A stretch of DNA of 27,727 nt from Flavobacteriaceae bacterium UBA2000 (GTDB taxonomy: Bacteria; Bacteroidota; Bacteroidia; Flavobacteriales; Flavobacteriaceae). Within the stretch, counting starts at the first letter, position 1. Each line of letters starts with the position of its first letter. Location of the stretch: positions 2,084 through 29,810 of the forward strand of contig DDCS01000047.1 in assembly GCA_002335345.1 (NCBI GenBank). Direction: 5' to 3'. This document shows, one piece after another, positions 1-8,366 of the stretch. The translations under genes were made by a program, and so were the position numbers. The notes below the pieces were generated by a model. It was not told the origin of the DNA. It searched no databases and worked only from the letters and a program-made list of their open reading frames with translations.

Positions 1-1
1 C

Positions 2-538
2 GGCAGTCTTTTACTTAATTATCTCGGCGCAAAAAAAGGAGATTACCAACAAATTTACGGAGCGGCCGCCGTGTCCACCCCTCTAGATCTAAAAGGCTCC
101 ATTGAGCGATTATCTGAGTGGGACAATCGAGCCTATCAGTGGGTCTTTTTGTCCACTCTAAAAGTCAAATATCGTCAAAAACAGGAGGCCTTTCCCATGG
201 ATTTATCGTTGGACGCGCCCCGCGCCATGAAGTCCCTAAAGGATTTTGATAATCTTTACACCGCTCCCGTACACGGCTATTTGAACGCCGAAGATTATTA
301 CCAAAAAAATAGTCCGATCACGACCTTACAAACAATTGAGTCGCCGGTACTGATCCTCAACGCCCAAAACGATAGCTTTCTTTCTCAGGCATGCCTGCCC
401 GTAAGCCTTGCGAAAAGCTCAAAAAACATTTATCTTGAGGCCCCAAAATATGGGGGTCATGTCGGCTTTTATACGCCTTCAGGCCCTTACTATAATGAAA
501 CGAGAGTAAGCGAATTTTTTACGGCCCAAATGGCTTAA
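2..538 (+). CDS. YheT-like alpha/beta hydrolase, 3' part of gene
   Basis: This is the C-terminal part of an alpha/beta-hydrolase fold protein. The frame is open to the left edge. A GTG at 71 could be read as a start, but the 23 residues before it (ending GAAAVSTPLDL) continue the family pattern, so the true start lies before the window. The visible N-terminal GSLLLNYLG fits the segment just after the nucleophile elbow of YheT-type hydrolases, so the catalytic Ser is probably outside the window. The acid (ILNAQNDSF) and the His (YGGHVGFY) of the triad can be seen near the end. The substrate is unknown; YheT relatives are carboxylesterase-like. It ends 22 bases before the azurin gene, so the two may be co-transcribed. 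The fold is fairly sure, the activity is not. Confidence 0.8.
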   Translation, partial: GSLLLNYLGAKKGDYQQIYGAAAVSTPLDLKGSIERLSEWDNRAYQWVFLSTLKVKYRQKQEAFPMDLSLDAPRAMKSLKDFDNLYTAPVHGYLNAEDYYQKNSPITTLQTIESPVLILNAQNDSFLSQACLPVSLAKSSKNIYLEAPKYGGHVGFYTPSGPYYNETRVSEFFTAQMA

Positions 539-560
539 TATTAAACGTAATAAAGTAACT

Positions 561-1061
561 ATGAGAACTTATCTAATAATGACCGCTCTGGCTTTGACCA
601 TAAGCAGTTGCGGCGAGACCAAAAAAGAAGAAAAAACTGCCCTGAAAATCGGTCAAAATAATACCGAATCTGTCACGCCATCTGGTACAGCACTCGCTTT
701 GAGTGGAAATGACATGATGCAATTCGACAAAAGCGAATTAATGGCCCAGGCAGGAGAAAAAATTACCTTAACCTTTCGTCATGTGGGGCAACTCGACAGA
801 AGAATCATGGGGCATAATTTTGTTTTGTTAACACCCGGAACGGACATTACGGGTTTTGCCAATGAAGCGGCCGCAGCCGGAGAATCAGCCGATTGGATCC
901 CAAACGATGGCGTACAAGTCATTGCCCACACGAAAATGCTTGGAGGCGGCCAAACTGATGTGATCACCTTTGAGGCTCCTGAGCCAGGAGTTTACGACTT
1001 CATTTGCAGTTTTCCAGGACACTCAGGGATGATGCGCGGCACCTTGACTATAGCGCCCTAA
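561..1061 (+). CDS. azu: Azurin, lipoprotein-anchored blue copper protein
   Basis: A 166-residue periplasmic type 1 copper electron carrier. Residues 1-17 are a lipoprotein signal peptide with lipobox ISSC (Cys17), followed by a charged linker (about 18-40) and the cupredoxin domain. The copper ligands are all present with azurin spacing: His85 in MGHNF, Cys149 in CSFPGH, His154 and Met158 (Cys+5 and Cys+9), with Gly84 as the backbone ligand. Residues after Cys17 (GETKKEEK) do not resemble the acidic surface-export signals of this phylum, so an inner-leaflet periplasmic location is likely. The gene points tail to tail at a GMC dehydrogenase pair that has no cytochrome subunit, which makes azurin a candidate electron acceptor; that partnership is inference. 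The family assignment is secure. Confidence 0.95.
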   Translation: MRTYLIMTALALTISSCGETKKEEKTALKIGQNNTESVTPSGTALALSGNDMMQFDKSELMAQAGEKITLTFRHVGQLDRRIMGHNFVLLTPGTDITGFANEAAAAGESADWIPNDGVQVIAHTKMLGGGQTDVITFEAPEPGVYDFICSFPGHSGMMRGTLTIAP

Positions 1062-1170
1062 CCCGAATCACAAGGTCGAATTGCAATGACAAAATGGCCT
1101 TGAACTACGCGGATCTTTAATATGCTCCATGGACCGCTTTCTTAACGCAATTCATTGAACTAAATCCATA

Positions 1171-1200
1171 AAAAAACCCTCCATTTTGGAGGGTTTTTTT
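1171..1200. terminator. Bidirectional intrinsic terminator between azurin and dehydrogenase small subunit
   Basis: A near-perfect inverted repeat: an A-run plus CCCTCCA (1171-1183), a TTT loop (1184-1186), then TGGAGGG plus a T-run (1187-1200). The stem is about 13 bp, with a GC-rich core and a U-tract whichever strand is transcribed. It lies between two convergent genes and should end both. Confidence 0.93.
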
Positions 1201-1213
1201 TATTGAGTCCGTT

Positions 1214-1906
1214 TTATAGAGACATGACCTTGCCATTACCGGCCTCTGAAGTCGGCAAGCATCCTTGGTAAACTCCAGGTACGGGATCGTACCACAAGAA
1301 GTTTTCTCCTATTTCTTGAGTCTGGGTCCATGTCCAAGTAGTCATACTCCGTACCTCGCGTACAAGTGCTGCTGCCATTACGTCGTCCGAAGCCGAGGCT
1401 TGAGGATCCGTTTCAAGCGCGTCACGATACGCCCATAATTCCTTAGACCACTGATCTGCCTGTGCTTTATCCGCTTTGAGATAGTGCCCTAATAAGGCAT
1501 CATAGGTTTCCGTGCCAGCACTGTCAAAATCTGTTTGATGATCCCGCTCAAGTACGCGTGCCAAAGCCGCAAATCCTTTGCGGATTTCGCTTTGTCTTGA
1601 AGAGGCAGAATACTTGGTAAATTCATCTTCCAAGGCAGGAATTTGATCATCTGTGGGCAATATCTGGTCCCAATATAGGTCAATAAATTGATGCACGCCT
1701 AAGTCTACAGCACCGGGCACCTCGAGATCTGATGGGATGATCAATCCGACCATTTCTTTCAAAGCTTTGGCCTCTGCGGACGATAAAAATGCAGGGGTAT
1801 ATCCTGATCCAGAACCACAGCTTTGGAGCAGGCTAATAATGGCAGGTGTTGCTACTAAGGCACCCCCACCCAATCCTAAGTTCTTTAACGCTTGTCTTCT
1901 ATTCAT
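1214..1906 (-). CDS. Gluconate 2-dehydrogenase subunit 3-like protein (small subunit of GMC dehydrogenase), Tat lipoprotein
   Basis: A 230-residue protein resembling the small (gamma) subunit of FAD-dependent membrane sugar dehydrogenases, often annotated as gluconate 2-dehydrogenase subunit 3. The N-terminus has a twin-arginine signal (NRRQAL, Arg3-Arg4), a glycine-rich hydrophobic stretch and a lipobox LQSC with Cys30, so it should be exported folded by Tat and lipidated. Such subunits carry the signal for the large catalytic subunit, which has none. The next gene upstream is that large subunit; its stop overlaps this ATG by one base (1906), which indicates coupled translation and a stable complex. 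No heme motif is present. The role is well supported by family and context; the substrate is unknown. Confidence 0.88.
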   Translation of the reverse strand: MNRRQALKNLGLGGGALVATPAIISLLQSCGSGSGYTPAFLSSAEAKALKEMVGLIIPSDLEVPGAVDLGVHQFIDLYWDQILPTDDQIPALEDEFTKYSASSRQSEIRKGFAALARVLERDHQTDFDSAGTETYDALLGHYLKADKAQADQWSKELWAYRDALETDPQASASDDVMAAALVREVRSMTTWTWTQTQEIGENFLWYDPVPGVYQGCLPTSEAGNGKVMSL

Positions 1907-3603
1907 CAGGATTCCTTTTTAAGTTGATTTACGGCGTGATTTGCGGCTCTTGCTGTAAAAGCCATATACGTGAGTGATGGATTAACACAACTCGCGCTGG
2001 TCATGAACGACCCGTCGGTACAGTACACATTAGGCACGGTATGGATTTGGTTGTTCTCATTGAGCACCGAAGTTTTAGGATCTCTTCCCATACGGGCGGT
2101 TCCCATTTCGTGAATGCCAAGTCCTGGGGCTCCTGGATCATCCCATGGACGGATATTTTTATATCCAGCCATTTCAAGCATTTCCATAGCCTGTTGCACC
2201 ATATCCTTGCGCATTTCCCACTCATTTTCTTTCCACTCTACGTCAAAAGTATAGGTCGGTAAGCCCCACTTATCTCTTTTGTCAAAATCGAGTTCCATTT
2301 TATTGTCATGGTAAGGCAAACACTCCCCAAAGCCCATAAGGGTCATGCTCCATTTTCCTGGTCGGCTGACGAGATCTTTAAGGTCCTTTCCGTAACCTAT
2401 TTCGGCAATCTGGTCTCCATAATTTCCTCGAGACGCGCCGCCCTGATAACCATAGCCGCGCAAGAAATTTGACTGATCGGTGACCCCACCAATATTTCTA
2501 AATCGGGGAATATAAATTCCGTTGGGACGACGCCCTTTAAAGTATTGGTCTTCAAAACCATCAACTTCAGCAAACGCTCCCGCTTTGAAGTGATGATCCA
2601 TGATGTTGCGTCCTAATTCCCCTGAATCGTTCCCCATTCCGTTCGGGAAGCGTTCACTCTTGGATTGTAACAAAATCCCTGCTGTAGCAATGGCTGAAGC
2701 ACACAAGAAAATAACCTTTGCGTTAAACACGAGGTTTTCTCCTGTTTCAGTATCGATAACTTTAACCCCTGTAGCGCGCTGGGTTTGCGGATCATAAATT
2801 ACTTCATGAACAATTGAATTTGGCCTTAGCGTCATGTTCCCGGTGCGTTCCGCTGCCGGAAGGGTAGACGACACACTACTGAAGTAACCACCAAAAGGAC
2901 ATCCACGAATACATCGATTGCGATAGACACAATTCGAACGGCCATCATGGGCTTTATCTCCGGTTAGATGCGCGGTTCTTCCTATGGTCAGCACGCGGCC
3001 ATCGTCGTAATTATTGTCAATTTTTTCACGTAAATCGCGCTCAGCACAATTTAACTCCATTGGTGGAGAGAATACGCCATCGGGAAGCACTTCCTTGCCT
3101 AAAGCCTCACCGCTCACTCCGATAAACTCCTCAACTTTGTCATACCATGGGGCGATATCCGCATAGCGTACAGGCCAATCTACGGCGATCCCTTCTCTTT
3201 TGTTGGCTTCAAAATCGATATCACTCAAACGGTAGGATTGACGGCCCCACATTATGGAACGACCCCCAACATGATATCCTCTAATCCAGTCAAAGCGCTT
3301 TACTTCGTTATAGGGATGAATGATGTCATCAACAAACCAGTGGGCGGATTCATCACGCGTGGTATAACCGGTTCTGTTTTGCTTCACCTGACGCTCTTGC
3401 TGTGCGACGGTTCGTCGATTTTTAAATTCAAAATCCCAGGGATCTTTATTTGCTGTAGGATAGTCTTCGATGTGCTTAACCATGCGCCCACGCTCTAAAA
3501 CCAGAGTCTTGAGGCCATTCTCGCAAAGCTCCTTAGCGGCCCATCCGCCGCTAATTCCTGAACCCACGACGATTGCGTCGAATTGTTCGTTCGGTATTGC
3601 CAT
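1906..3603 (-). CDS. GMC-family FAD sugar dehydrogenase, large subunit with predicted 3Fe-4S site
   Basis: A 565-residue glucose-methanol-choline oxidoreductase. The FAD-binding GSGISG motif is at residues 14-19 and the GMC C-terminal domain is at about 410-560. The catalytic pair is His498 (HEMGTARMG) and Asn541 (CVNPSLT), 43 residues apart as in glucose oxidase. Cys225, Cys231 and Cys235 have C-x5-C-x3-C spacing, the arrangement that binds a 3Fe-4S cluster in bacterial FAD glucose dehydrogenase, so this should be a dehydrogenase passing electrons outward rather than an oxidase. There is no signal peptide; export probably occurs by hitch-hiking on the Tat signal of the small subunit encoded next. 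Relatives include glucoside 3-dehydrogenases, which fits the keto-sugar genes nearby. C3 oxidation of a glycoside is inference. Confidence 0.93.
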   Translation of the reverse strand: MAIPNEQFDAIVVGSGISGGWAAKELCENGLKTLVLERGRMVKHIEDYPTANKDPWDFEFKNRRTVAQQERQVKQNRTGYTTRDESAHWFVDDIIHPYNEVKRFDWIRGYHVGGRSIMWGRQSYRLSDIDFEANKREGIAVDWPVRYADIAPWYDKVEEFIGVSGEALGKEVLPDGVFSPPMELNCAERDLREKIDNNYDDGRVLTIGRTAHLTGDKAHDGRSNCVYRNRCIRGCPFGGYFSSVSSTLPAAERTGNMTLRPNSIVHEVIYDPQTQRATGVKVIDTETGENLVFNAKVIFLCASAIATAGILLQSKSERFPNGMGNDSGELGRNIMDHHFKAGAFAEVDGFEDQYFKGRRPNGIYIPRFRNIGGVTDQSNFLRGYGYQGGASRGNYGDQIAEIGYGKDLKDLVSRPGKWSMTLMGFGECLPYHDNKMELDFDKRDKWGLPTYTFDVEWKENEWEMRKDMVQQAMEMLEMAGYKNIRPWDDPGAPGLGIHEMGTARMGRDPKTSVLNENNQIHTVPNVYCTDGSFMTSASCVNPSLTYMAFTARAANHAVNQLKKES

Positions 3604-3733
3604 ATTGTAGATTGTTTAATTTGTTGGTCTGTATTACTCTTGAACTGTAGTCTTTCAAAAGCAAGTGTTCTAATTTCCTCTTTTTTTGCCTATTAACCAA
3701 GCTATATCCCCAGAATGATGCTGGTTTTAATAA

Positions 3734-3747
3734 CGAAAACGATTTCG
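3734..3747. promoter_or_regulatory. Candidate LacI-family operator
   Basis: CGAAAACGATTTCG is an imperfect 14-bp palindrome with a central CG; 12 of 14 positions are symmetric. This is the hallmark of LacI/GalR-type operators. It lies in the 245-base divergent region between the GMC dehydrogenase pair and the sugar gene run, where one site could control both. No regulator gene is in the window. A weak -7-like TATCTTAG is at 3803-3810 for the rightward genes. Confidence 0.5.
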
Positions 3748-3848
3748 ATTCGAAAAAAATAACAACAACTCATGTTTAAATCCAACTCAGTAAAAAATCG
3801 TTTATCTTAGAAGACTATTTAAGCAAACGACCAATAAAACATACGAAC

Positions 3849-4820
3849 ATGATTCTAAAAAATTTTTTGGCCATAGGAGCCGTACTGGCCTTAATGAGCT
3901 GTCAAAACACCATGAATAAAACTGAACAAGCCGCGCAAGAGGCAACACAAGAATCCTCAGCACAAAACTTTGAAATTTCTTTGGCCCAGTGGTCTATCCA
4001 TAAACAAATTTGGGACGGCAGTATCGATCCTATGGATTTCGCCTCAGTGGCTAAAGATTTGGGGTATACCGGACTGGAATACGTGAACCATCTGTACGTG
4101 GGCGATATGGTCAATTATCCCATGAAAGAACAAGGCCTTGATGCGGTACTGGCAGAATTAAAGCGCCGCAGCGATTCACTGGGCATGACCAATGTCCTGA
4201 TCATGGTTGATGGCGAGGGCGACCTGGCCTTAGACGATGAAACAGAGACGGCACAGGCCGTTGAAAATCATAAAAAATGGGTTGATGCCGCAGCTTTCTT
4301 AGGCTGTCACGCCATTCGGGTGAACCTTTTTGGCGCTTCTGATCCCCAGGCTTGGGTCGCAAACTCGGTCCGCTCGCTTAAAGCTTTGAGCAGCTACGCA
4401 GCAGAAAAAAATATTTCCATTTTGGTGGAAAACCACGGCGGTCTTTCCAGCGATGCCCAACTGCTCAGCAAGGTCATGGAGCGCGTTGGGATGGATAATT
4501 GTGGTACGCTAGTGGACTTTGGTAATTTCTGTTTACGCCGCGAAAACGACGAGCGATGGGGCGCCCCTTGTGTCGAGGAGTATGACCGCTATCAAGGAAT
4601 CGAAGAGCTTATGGCTTACGCCCATGGCGTGTCGGCTAAGTCTTACGCTTTTGACGCTGAAGGCAATGAAACCACTATGGATTTTCCAAGAATCCTGAAC
4701 ATCGTGAGAGGTGCTGGATTTTCGGGCTTTATTGGTGTAGAGTTCGAAGGGCCAGATGCAGATCCATTCCCGGGCATGGAAGCCACCAAGGCGCTTATTG
4801 AAACCGTACTGATTAACTAA
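3849..4820 (+). CDS. Sugar phosphate isomerase/epimerase-like TIM-barrel lipoprotein
   Basis: A 323-residue protein of the xylose isomerase-like TIM-barrel superfamily (AP endonuclease 2 family). A lipoprotein signal with lipobox LMSC (Cys18) is followed by a linker rich in Q, E and A (about 19-40), then the barrel. Probable metal ligands are Glu194 (LVENHGG), Asp223 (LVDFGN), His259 (YAHGVS) and Glu298 (GVEFEG). Export is unusual for a superfamily mainly known from cytosolic sugar metabolism, and argues for action on an unphosphorylated sugar or keto-sugar in the periplasm. It is the first gene of the rightward run, 67 bases before the transporter. The reaction (isomerase, epimerase or keto-sugar hydratase/lyase) cannot be fixed from sequence. 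Confidence 0.87.
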   Translation: MILKNFLAIGAVLALMSCQNTMNKTEQAAQEATQESSAQNFEISLAQWSIHKQIWDGSIDPMDFASVAKDLGYTGLEYVNHLYVGDMVNYPMKEQGLDAVLAELKRRSDSLGMTNVLIMVDGEGDLALDDETETAQAVENHKKWVDAAAFLGCHAIRVNLFGASDPQAWVANSVRSLKALSSYAAEKNISILVENHGGLSSDAQLLSKVMERVGMDNCGTLVDFGNFCLRRENDERWGAPCVEEYDRYQGIEELMAYAHGVSAKSYAFDAEGNETTMDFPRILNIVRGAGFSGFIGVEFEGPDADPFPGMEATKALIETVLIN

Positions 4821-4887
4821 TTGATTAATCTCCTTTTAAAGGGGGATCTTAAACCCCAAATAGGAGCAACACTAACACAACACGACC

Positions 4888-6120
4888 ATGAAGAACACAA
4901 CAAGATTTCAGCTTTCCTTTATGATGTTCCTAGAATTTTTTATTTGGGGCGGATGGTTTGTCACTATGGGGACTTTTTTGGGCAACAACCTCGGAGCAAC
5001 GGGTGCAGAAACTGCAATGGCCTACTCAACCCAATCATGGGGGGCCATAATCGCCCCGTTCATTATTGGACTGATCGCTGACCGTTTTTTTAATGCAGAA
5101 CGCATCCTTGGGGTACTCCATTTAATCGGGGCCTTTTTGATGTATCAAATGTATCAATCCACGGATTTTGGTAGTTTTTACCCTTATGTCTTGGGCTATA
5201 TGATCGGTTATATGCCAACCTTGGCGTTAGTCAATTCTGTGTCTTTTAATCAAATGAAAGACCCAGCCAAAGACTTTTCCCTGATCCGTGTTTGGGGCAC
5301 CATCGGTTGGATTGCTGCTGGACTGGCTATCAGTTATCTCTTTCACTGGGATCCAAAGCCAGAAGTTCCCGGAGATAAAGGGCTGCTTCAAAACACATTT
5401 TTGATGGTTGCCATTGCCTCGGCAATTTTAGGCCTCTTTAGTTTTACCCTGCCTAAAACACCCCCAAAAGCAGATGACGGCTCCAAAATCACGGTTCGTG
5501 ATATTTTGGGTCTCGAAGCCTTGAAACTACTCAAAGACCGAAACTTTTTAGTCTTCTTTTTGTCGTCGGTATTGATTTGTGTGCCTTTGGCTTTTTATTA
5601 CCAACACGCAAACCAATTTCTCTCTGAAATCGGCGTGGAAAACGCTACAGGTAAAATGACTATTGGGCAAATCTCGGAAGTTTTGTTTATGCTGCTCTTG
5701 CCCTTTTTCTTTAAAAAATTCGGTTTTAAAATGACCATACTGGTGGGGATGCTGGCCTGGACCGTGCGCTATTTATTGTTTGCCTTTGGCGATGCGGGAG
5801 AGGGTGTTTATATGCTGCTCATCGGGATTGCTTTGCACGGTATCTGTTATGATTTCTTTTTTGTTTCAGGACAGATTTATACCGACAGTAAAGCGGGAGA
5901 AAAAGTCAAAAGTGCTGCACAAGGATTAATTACTTTGGCTACTTATGGTGTTGGGATGCTCGGCGGATTCTATATCGCTGGACTGATCACCGATGCTAAC
6001 CTTACTTCAGAAGGTCACGATTGGGCTTCTGTATGGCAAATCCCAGCCTTGTTCGCCGTATTGGTTTTTGTGCTTTTTGCCGTGCTCTTTAAAAATGAAA
6101 CGATAGAATACAAGGAGTAA
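4888..6120 (+). CDS. NupG/XapB-like major facilitator transporter (nucleoside:H+ symporter family)
   Basis: A 410-residue integral membrane protein with about 12 hydrophobic segments. The N-terminal region (residues 8-25, FQLSFMMFLEFFIWGGWF) and the RVWGTIGWI segment near residue 140 match the nucleoside:proton symporter branch of the major facilitator superfamily. In Bacteroidota this branch often sits beside sugar isomerase/epimerase and Gfo/Idh genes rather than nucleoside genes. Here it lies between them, so it more likely imports the (keto-)sugar made in the periplasm; that substrate is inference. It is 32 bases from the next gene, in the same transcription unit. Confidence 0.88.
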   Translation: MKNTTRFQLSFMMFLEFFIWGGWFVTMGTFLGNNLGATGAETAMAYSTQSWGAIIAPFIIGLIADRFFNAERILGVLHLIGAFLMYQMYQSTDFGSFYPYVLGYMIGYMPTLALVNSVSFNQMKDPAKDFSLIRVWGTIGWIAAGLAISYLFHWDPKPEVPGDKGLLQNTFLMVAIASAILGLFSFTLPKTPPKADDGSKITVRDILGLEALKLLKDRNFLVFFLSSVLICVPLAFYYQHANQFLSEIGVENATGKMTIGQISEVLFMLLLPFFFKKFGFKMTILVGMLAWTVRYLLFAFGDAGEGVYMLLIGIALHGICYDFFFVSGQIYTDSKAGEKVKSAAQGLITLATYGVGMLGGFYIAGLITDANLTSEGHDWASVWQIPALFAVLVFVLFAVLFKNETIEYKE

Positions 6121-6152
6121 TCCCCTTAAACATTGCTAAAAAAGAAATTATT

Positions 6153-7286
6153 ATGAGTCGAAAAATTAAATGGGGCGTCTTAGGAGGAGGCGGTGATTCG
6201 TTAATCGGTGTACTGCATCGCGTGGCCGCTTCCATGTATGATGCCTATGCCCTGACTGGAGCGGTGTTTAATCCCGATTTTGGCCAAAACAAGGCTTTTG
6301 CCGAAGAAATCGGTATTCCGTTGGACCGCATTTATCCAGATTTCGACACTATGGTTGCAGCCGAATTGGCACTGCCACAAGAGGAACGCATTCAAGTTTT
6401 TTCGGTACTCACCCCGAATTTCTTGCATTTTCCGATGGCCAAAAAATTAATGGAAAGCGGGTTCCATGTGATTTGTGAAAAACCCATGACCATGACTCAT
6501 GAGGAGGCTCTGGTTTTGGAACAAATTCAAAAGGACAAAGGCGTATTATTTGCCCTAACCCATACCTACACGGGCTATCCTATGATCCGTCAAATGAAAG
6601 CCATGATTCAGGATGGGGCCATTGGGGCGATTCAAAAAGTTGATGCGCAATACTACCAAGGATGGATTAATCCGATCATCCATGATCCAAAGCAACGCGC
6701 TTCTACCTGGCGTCTGGACCCAACAAAATCAGGAATTAGCTGCTGTATGGGAGATATCGGAGTACACGCCTACCAAATGCTTGAATACGTCACCGGTCAA
6801 AAAATCGAATCAATTCTGGCCGACCTTGGCCATGTCTATGACGACAACCAAATGGATATCGACGGTACCGTATTGTTGCGTCTTAGCAAACACGTAAAAG
6901 GGGTGTTACGGGCCAGTCAAATCGCTACCGCCGAGGAAAATAACTTTAGCCTTGCCATTTATGGGCGTGAAGGCGCCTTAAAATGGGAACAGGAAAACCC
7001 GAATTATTTGACCCTGCTTAAAGACGGGCAGCCCGCTCAAATCCTCAAGCCGGGCCACAGCTATAACAGCGCGTTTTCACTAGAGGGCACCAAATTACCT
7101 CCAGGGCATCCGGAAGGGATTTTTGACGCCATGGGCAATATTTATCGGGGTATGGCCAAGGCCGTTCGAGGGGAGTCCTTTAATGAAGGGGCATTCCCTT
7201 CGATGGAGGATGGCGTCCGCGGCATGAAATTTATCGAGACCGCTGTGGCGTCTCACGCCGATGGAAATGTTTGGAAAACGCTATAG
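6153..7286 (+). CDS. Gfo/Idh/MocA-family NAD(P)-dependent oxidoreductase
   Basis: A 377-residue cytosolic dehydrogenase. The N-terminal Rossmann domain opens with WGVLGGGGDS (residues 7-16), a glycine-rich dinucleotide loop. The family EKP motif is Glu109-Lys110-Pro111, with Lys110 the usual catalytic lysine. A D-x3-H pair (Asp201, His205 in GDIGVHAYQ) sits in the C-terminal sheet domain. No signal peptide is present. Members oxidise or reduce sugars, inositols and their keto derivatives. Next to the importer and the periplasmic dehydrogenase, a reasonable role is reducing an imported 3-keto-sugar with NAD(P)H, or making 3-keto-glycosides. It is followed after 27 bases by another TIM-barrel gene. 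Confidence 0.93.
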   Translation: MSRKIKWGVLGGGGDSLIGVLHRVAASMYDAYALTGAVFNPDFGQNKAFAEEIGIPLDRIYPDFDTMVAAELALPQEERIQVFSVLTPNFLHFPMAKKLMESGFHVICEKPMTMTHEEALVLEQIQKDKGVLFALTHTYTGYPMIRQMKAMIQDGAIGAIQKVDAQYYQGWINPIIHDPKQRASTWRLDPTKSGISCCMGDIGVHAYQMLEYVTGQKIESILADLGHVYDDNQMDIDGTVLLRLSKHVKGVLRASQIATAEENNFSLAIYGREGALKWEQENPNYLTLLKDGQPAQILKPGHSYNSAFSLEGTKLPPGHPEGIFDAMGNIYRGMAKAVRGESFNEGAFPSMEDGVRGMKFIETAVASHADGNVWKTL

Positions 7287-7313
7287 ATTTAGAAAACGAT
7301 ATAAATTAAAACC

Positions 7314-8366
7314 ATGAAAACGATCAAAGGACCTGCCGTATTTTTAGCCCAGTTTATGGACGATAAAGCGCCCTTTAACAGCCTTGATGGGCTATGCCAA
7401 TGGGCGGCAGATCTCGGATATAAAGGCATACAAATTCCGACTTGGGAGTCGAGACTCATCGATTTAACCCTAGCGGGACAAAGCAAAGCATATTGTGATG
7501 AACTCCAAGGCAAAATCAGATCCTACGGCCTTGAAATCACAGAACTTTCCACCCATCTTCAAGGGCAACTCGTCGCGGTACATCCTGCCTATGACTTGAT
7601 GTTCGATAATTTTGCTCCAGAGGATTGTAAAAACAATCCAAAAAAGCGCACCGAGTGGGCTAGAGCCCAGCTCATTTCTGCCGCTAAAGCGAGTGGTCAT
7701 CTGGGACTTAAAGCGCATGCGACTTTTAGCGGCGCGTTACTTTGGCACACCTGGCACCCTTGGCCACAACGTCCCGACGGACTTGTTGAGCTTGGTTTTG
7801 CGGAGCTGGCCAAACGCTGGTTACCCCTTTTGAATGAATTTCAAGATAATGGTGTGGCGGTATGCTACGAAATTCACCCCGGTGAAGACCTTCATGACGG
7901 GGTGACTTTTGAACGCTTTTTAGAAGCCACAGGGAATCACAAGGCAGTCAACATCCTGTACGACCCAAGCCATTTCGTCCTTCAACAACTGGATTATTTA
8001 AAGTATATCGACCATTATCATGAATTCATAAAGGCCTTTCACGTAAAGGATAGCGAGTTTAATCCTGATGGAAAGCGGGGCGCATTCGGAGGCTATGGCG
8101 ATTGGAAGGATCGTGCGGGGCGTTATCGCTCTTTGGGCGACGGACAAATCGACTACAAATCCGTGTTTAGTAAACTCACAGAATACGGCTGCGATGTTTG
8201 GGCAGTGATGGAATGGGAATGCGTCATCAAAAGCCCGGAACAAGGAGCGCGGGAAGGAGCAAGGTTCATTCAAGACCGAATTATTGAAGTCACAACGAAG
8301 CGATTTGACGATTTTGCCGGGGCGGAAATTGATCAAGAACGACTCAAAAAGATTTTGGGGCTTTAA
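7314..8366 (+). CDS. Cytosolic sugar phosphate isomerase/epimerase-like TIM-barrel protein
   Basis: A 350-residue xylose isomerase-like TIM barrel without a signal peptide. Likely metal ligands at the barrel's C-terminal face are Glu186 (YEIHPGED), Asp217 (LYDPSH), His243 (FHVKD) and Glu300 (VMEWE). It has a distinct 'WHTWHPWPQRP' loop at about 144-153 and is clearly a different subfamily from the lipoprotein isomerase at 3849. This ECHS-type subfamily is frequent in Bacteroidota next to Gfo/Idh genes. Placement after the Gfo/Idh gene suggests it works on the imported sugar. The substrate is unknown. Confidence 0.9.
   Translation: MKTIKGPAVFLAQFMDDKAPFNSLDGLCQWAADLGYKGIQIPTWESRLIDLTLAGQSKAYCDELQGKIRSYGLEITELSTHLQGQLVAVHPAYDLMFDNFAPEDCKNNPKKRTEWARAQLISAAKASGHLGLKAHATFSGALLWHTWHPWPQRPDGLVELGFAELAKRWLPLLNEFQDNGVAVCYEIHPGEDLHDGVTFERFLEATGNHKAVNILYDPSHFVLQQLDYLKYIDHYHEFIKAFHVKDSEFNPDGKRGAFGGYGDWKDRAGRYRSLGDGQIDYKSVFSKLTEYGCDVWAVMEWECVIKSPEQGAREGARFIQDRIIEVTTKRFDDFAGAEIDQERLKKILGL

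Noticed and set aside
4829..4846. Inverted repeat of CTCCTTTT/AAAGGGGG after the exported isomerase gene.
   Set aside because: The arms abut without a loop and need several G-U pairs. No T-tract follows, so it is not a terminator.
4888..5081. A second plus-strand frame overlapping the start of the transporter gene.
   Set aside because: Shadow frame. The transporter frame carries clear membrane helices and family motifs, while the other has no recognisable sequence.
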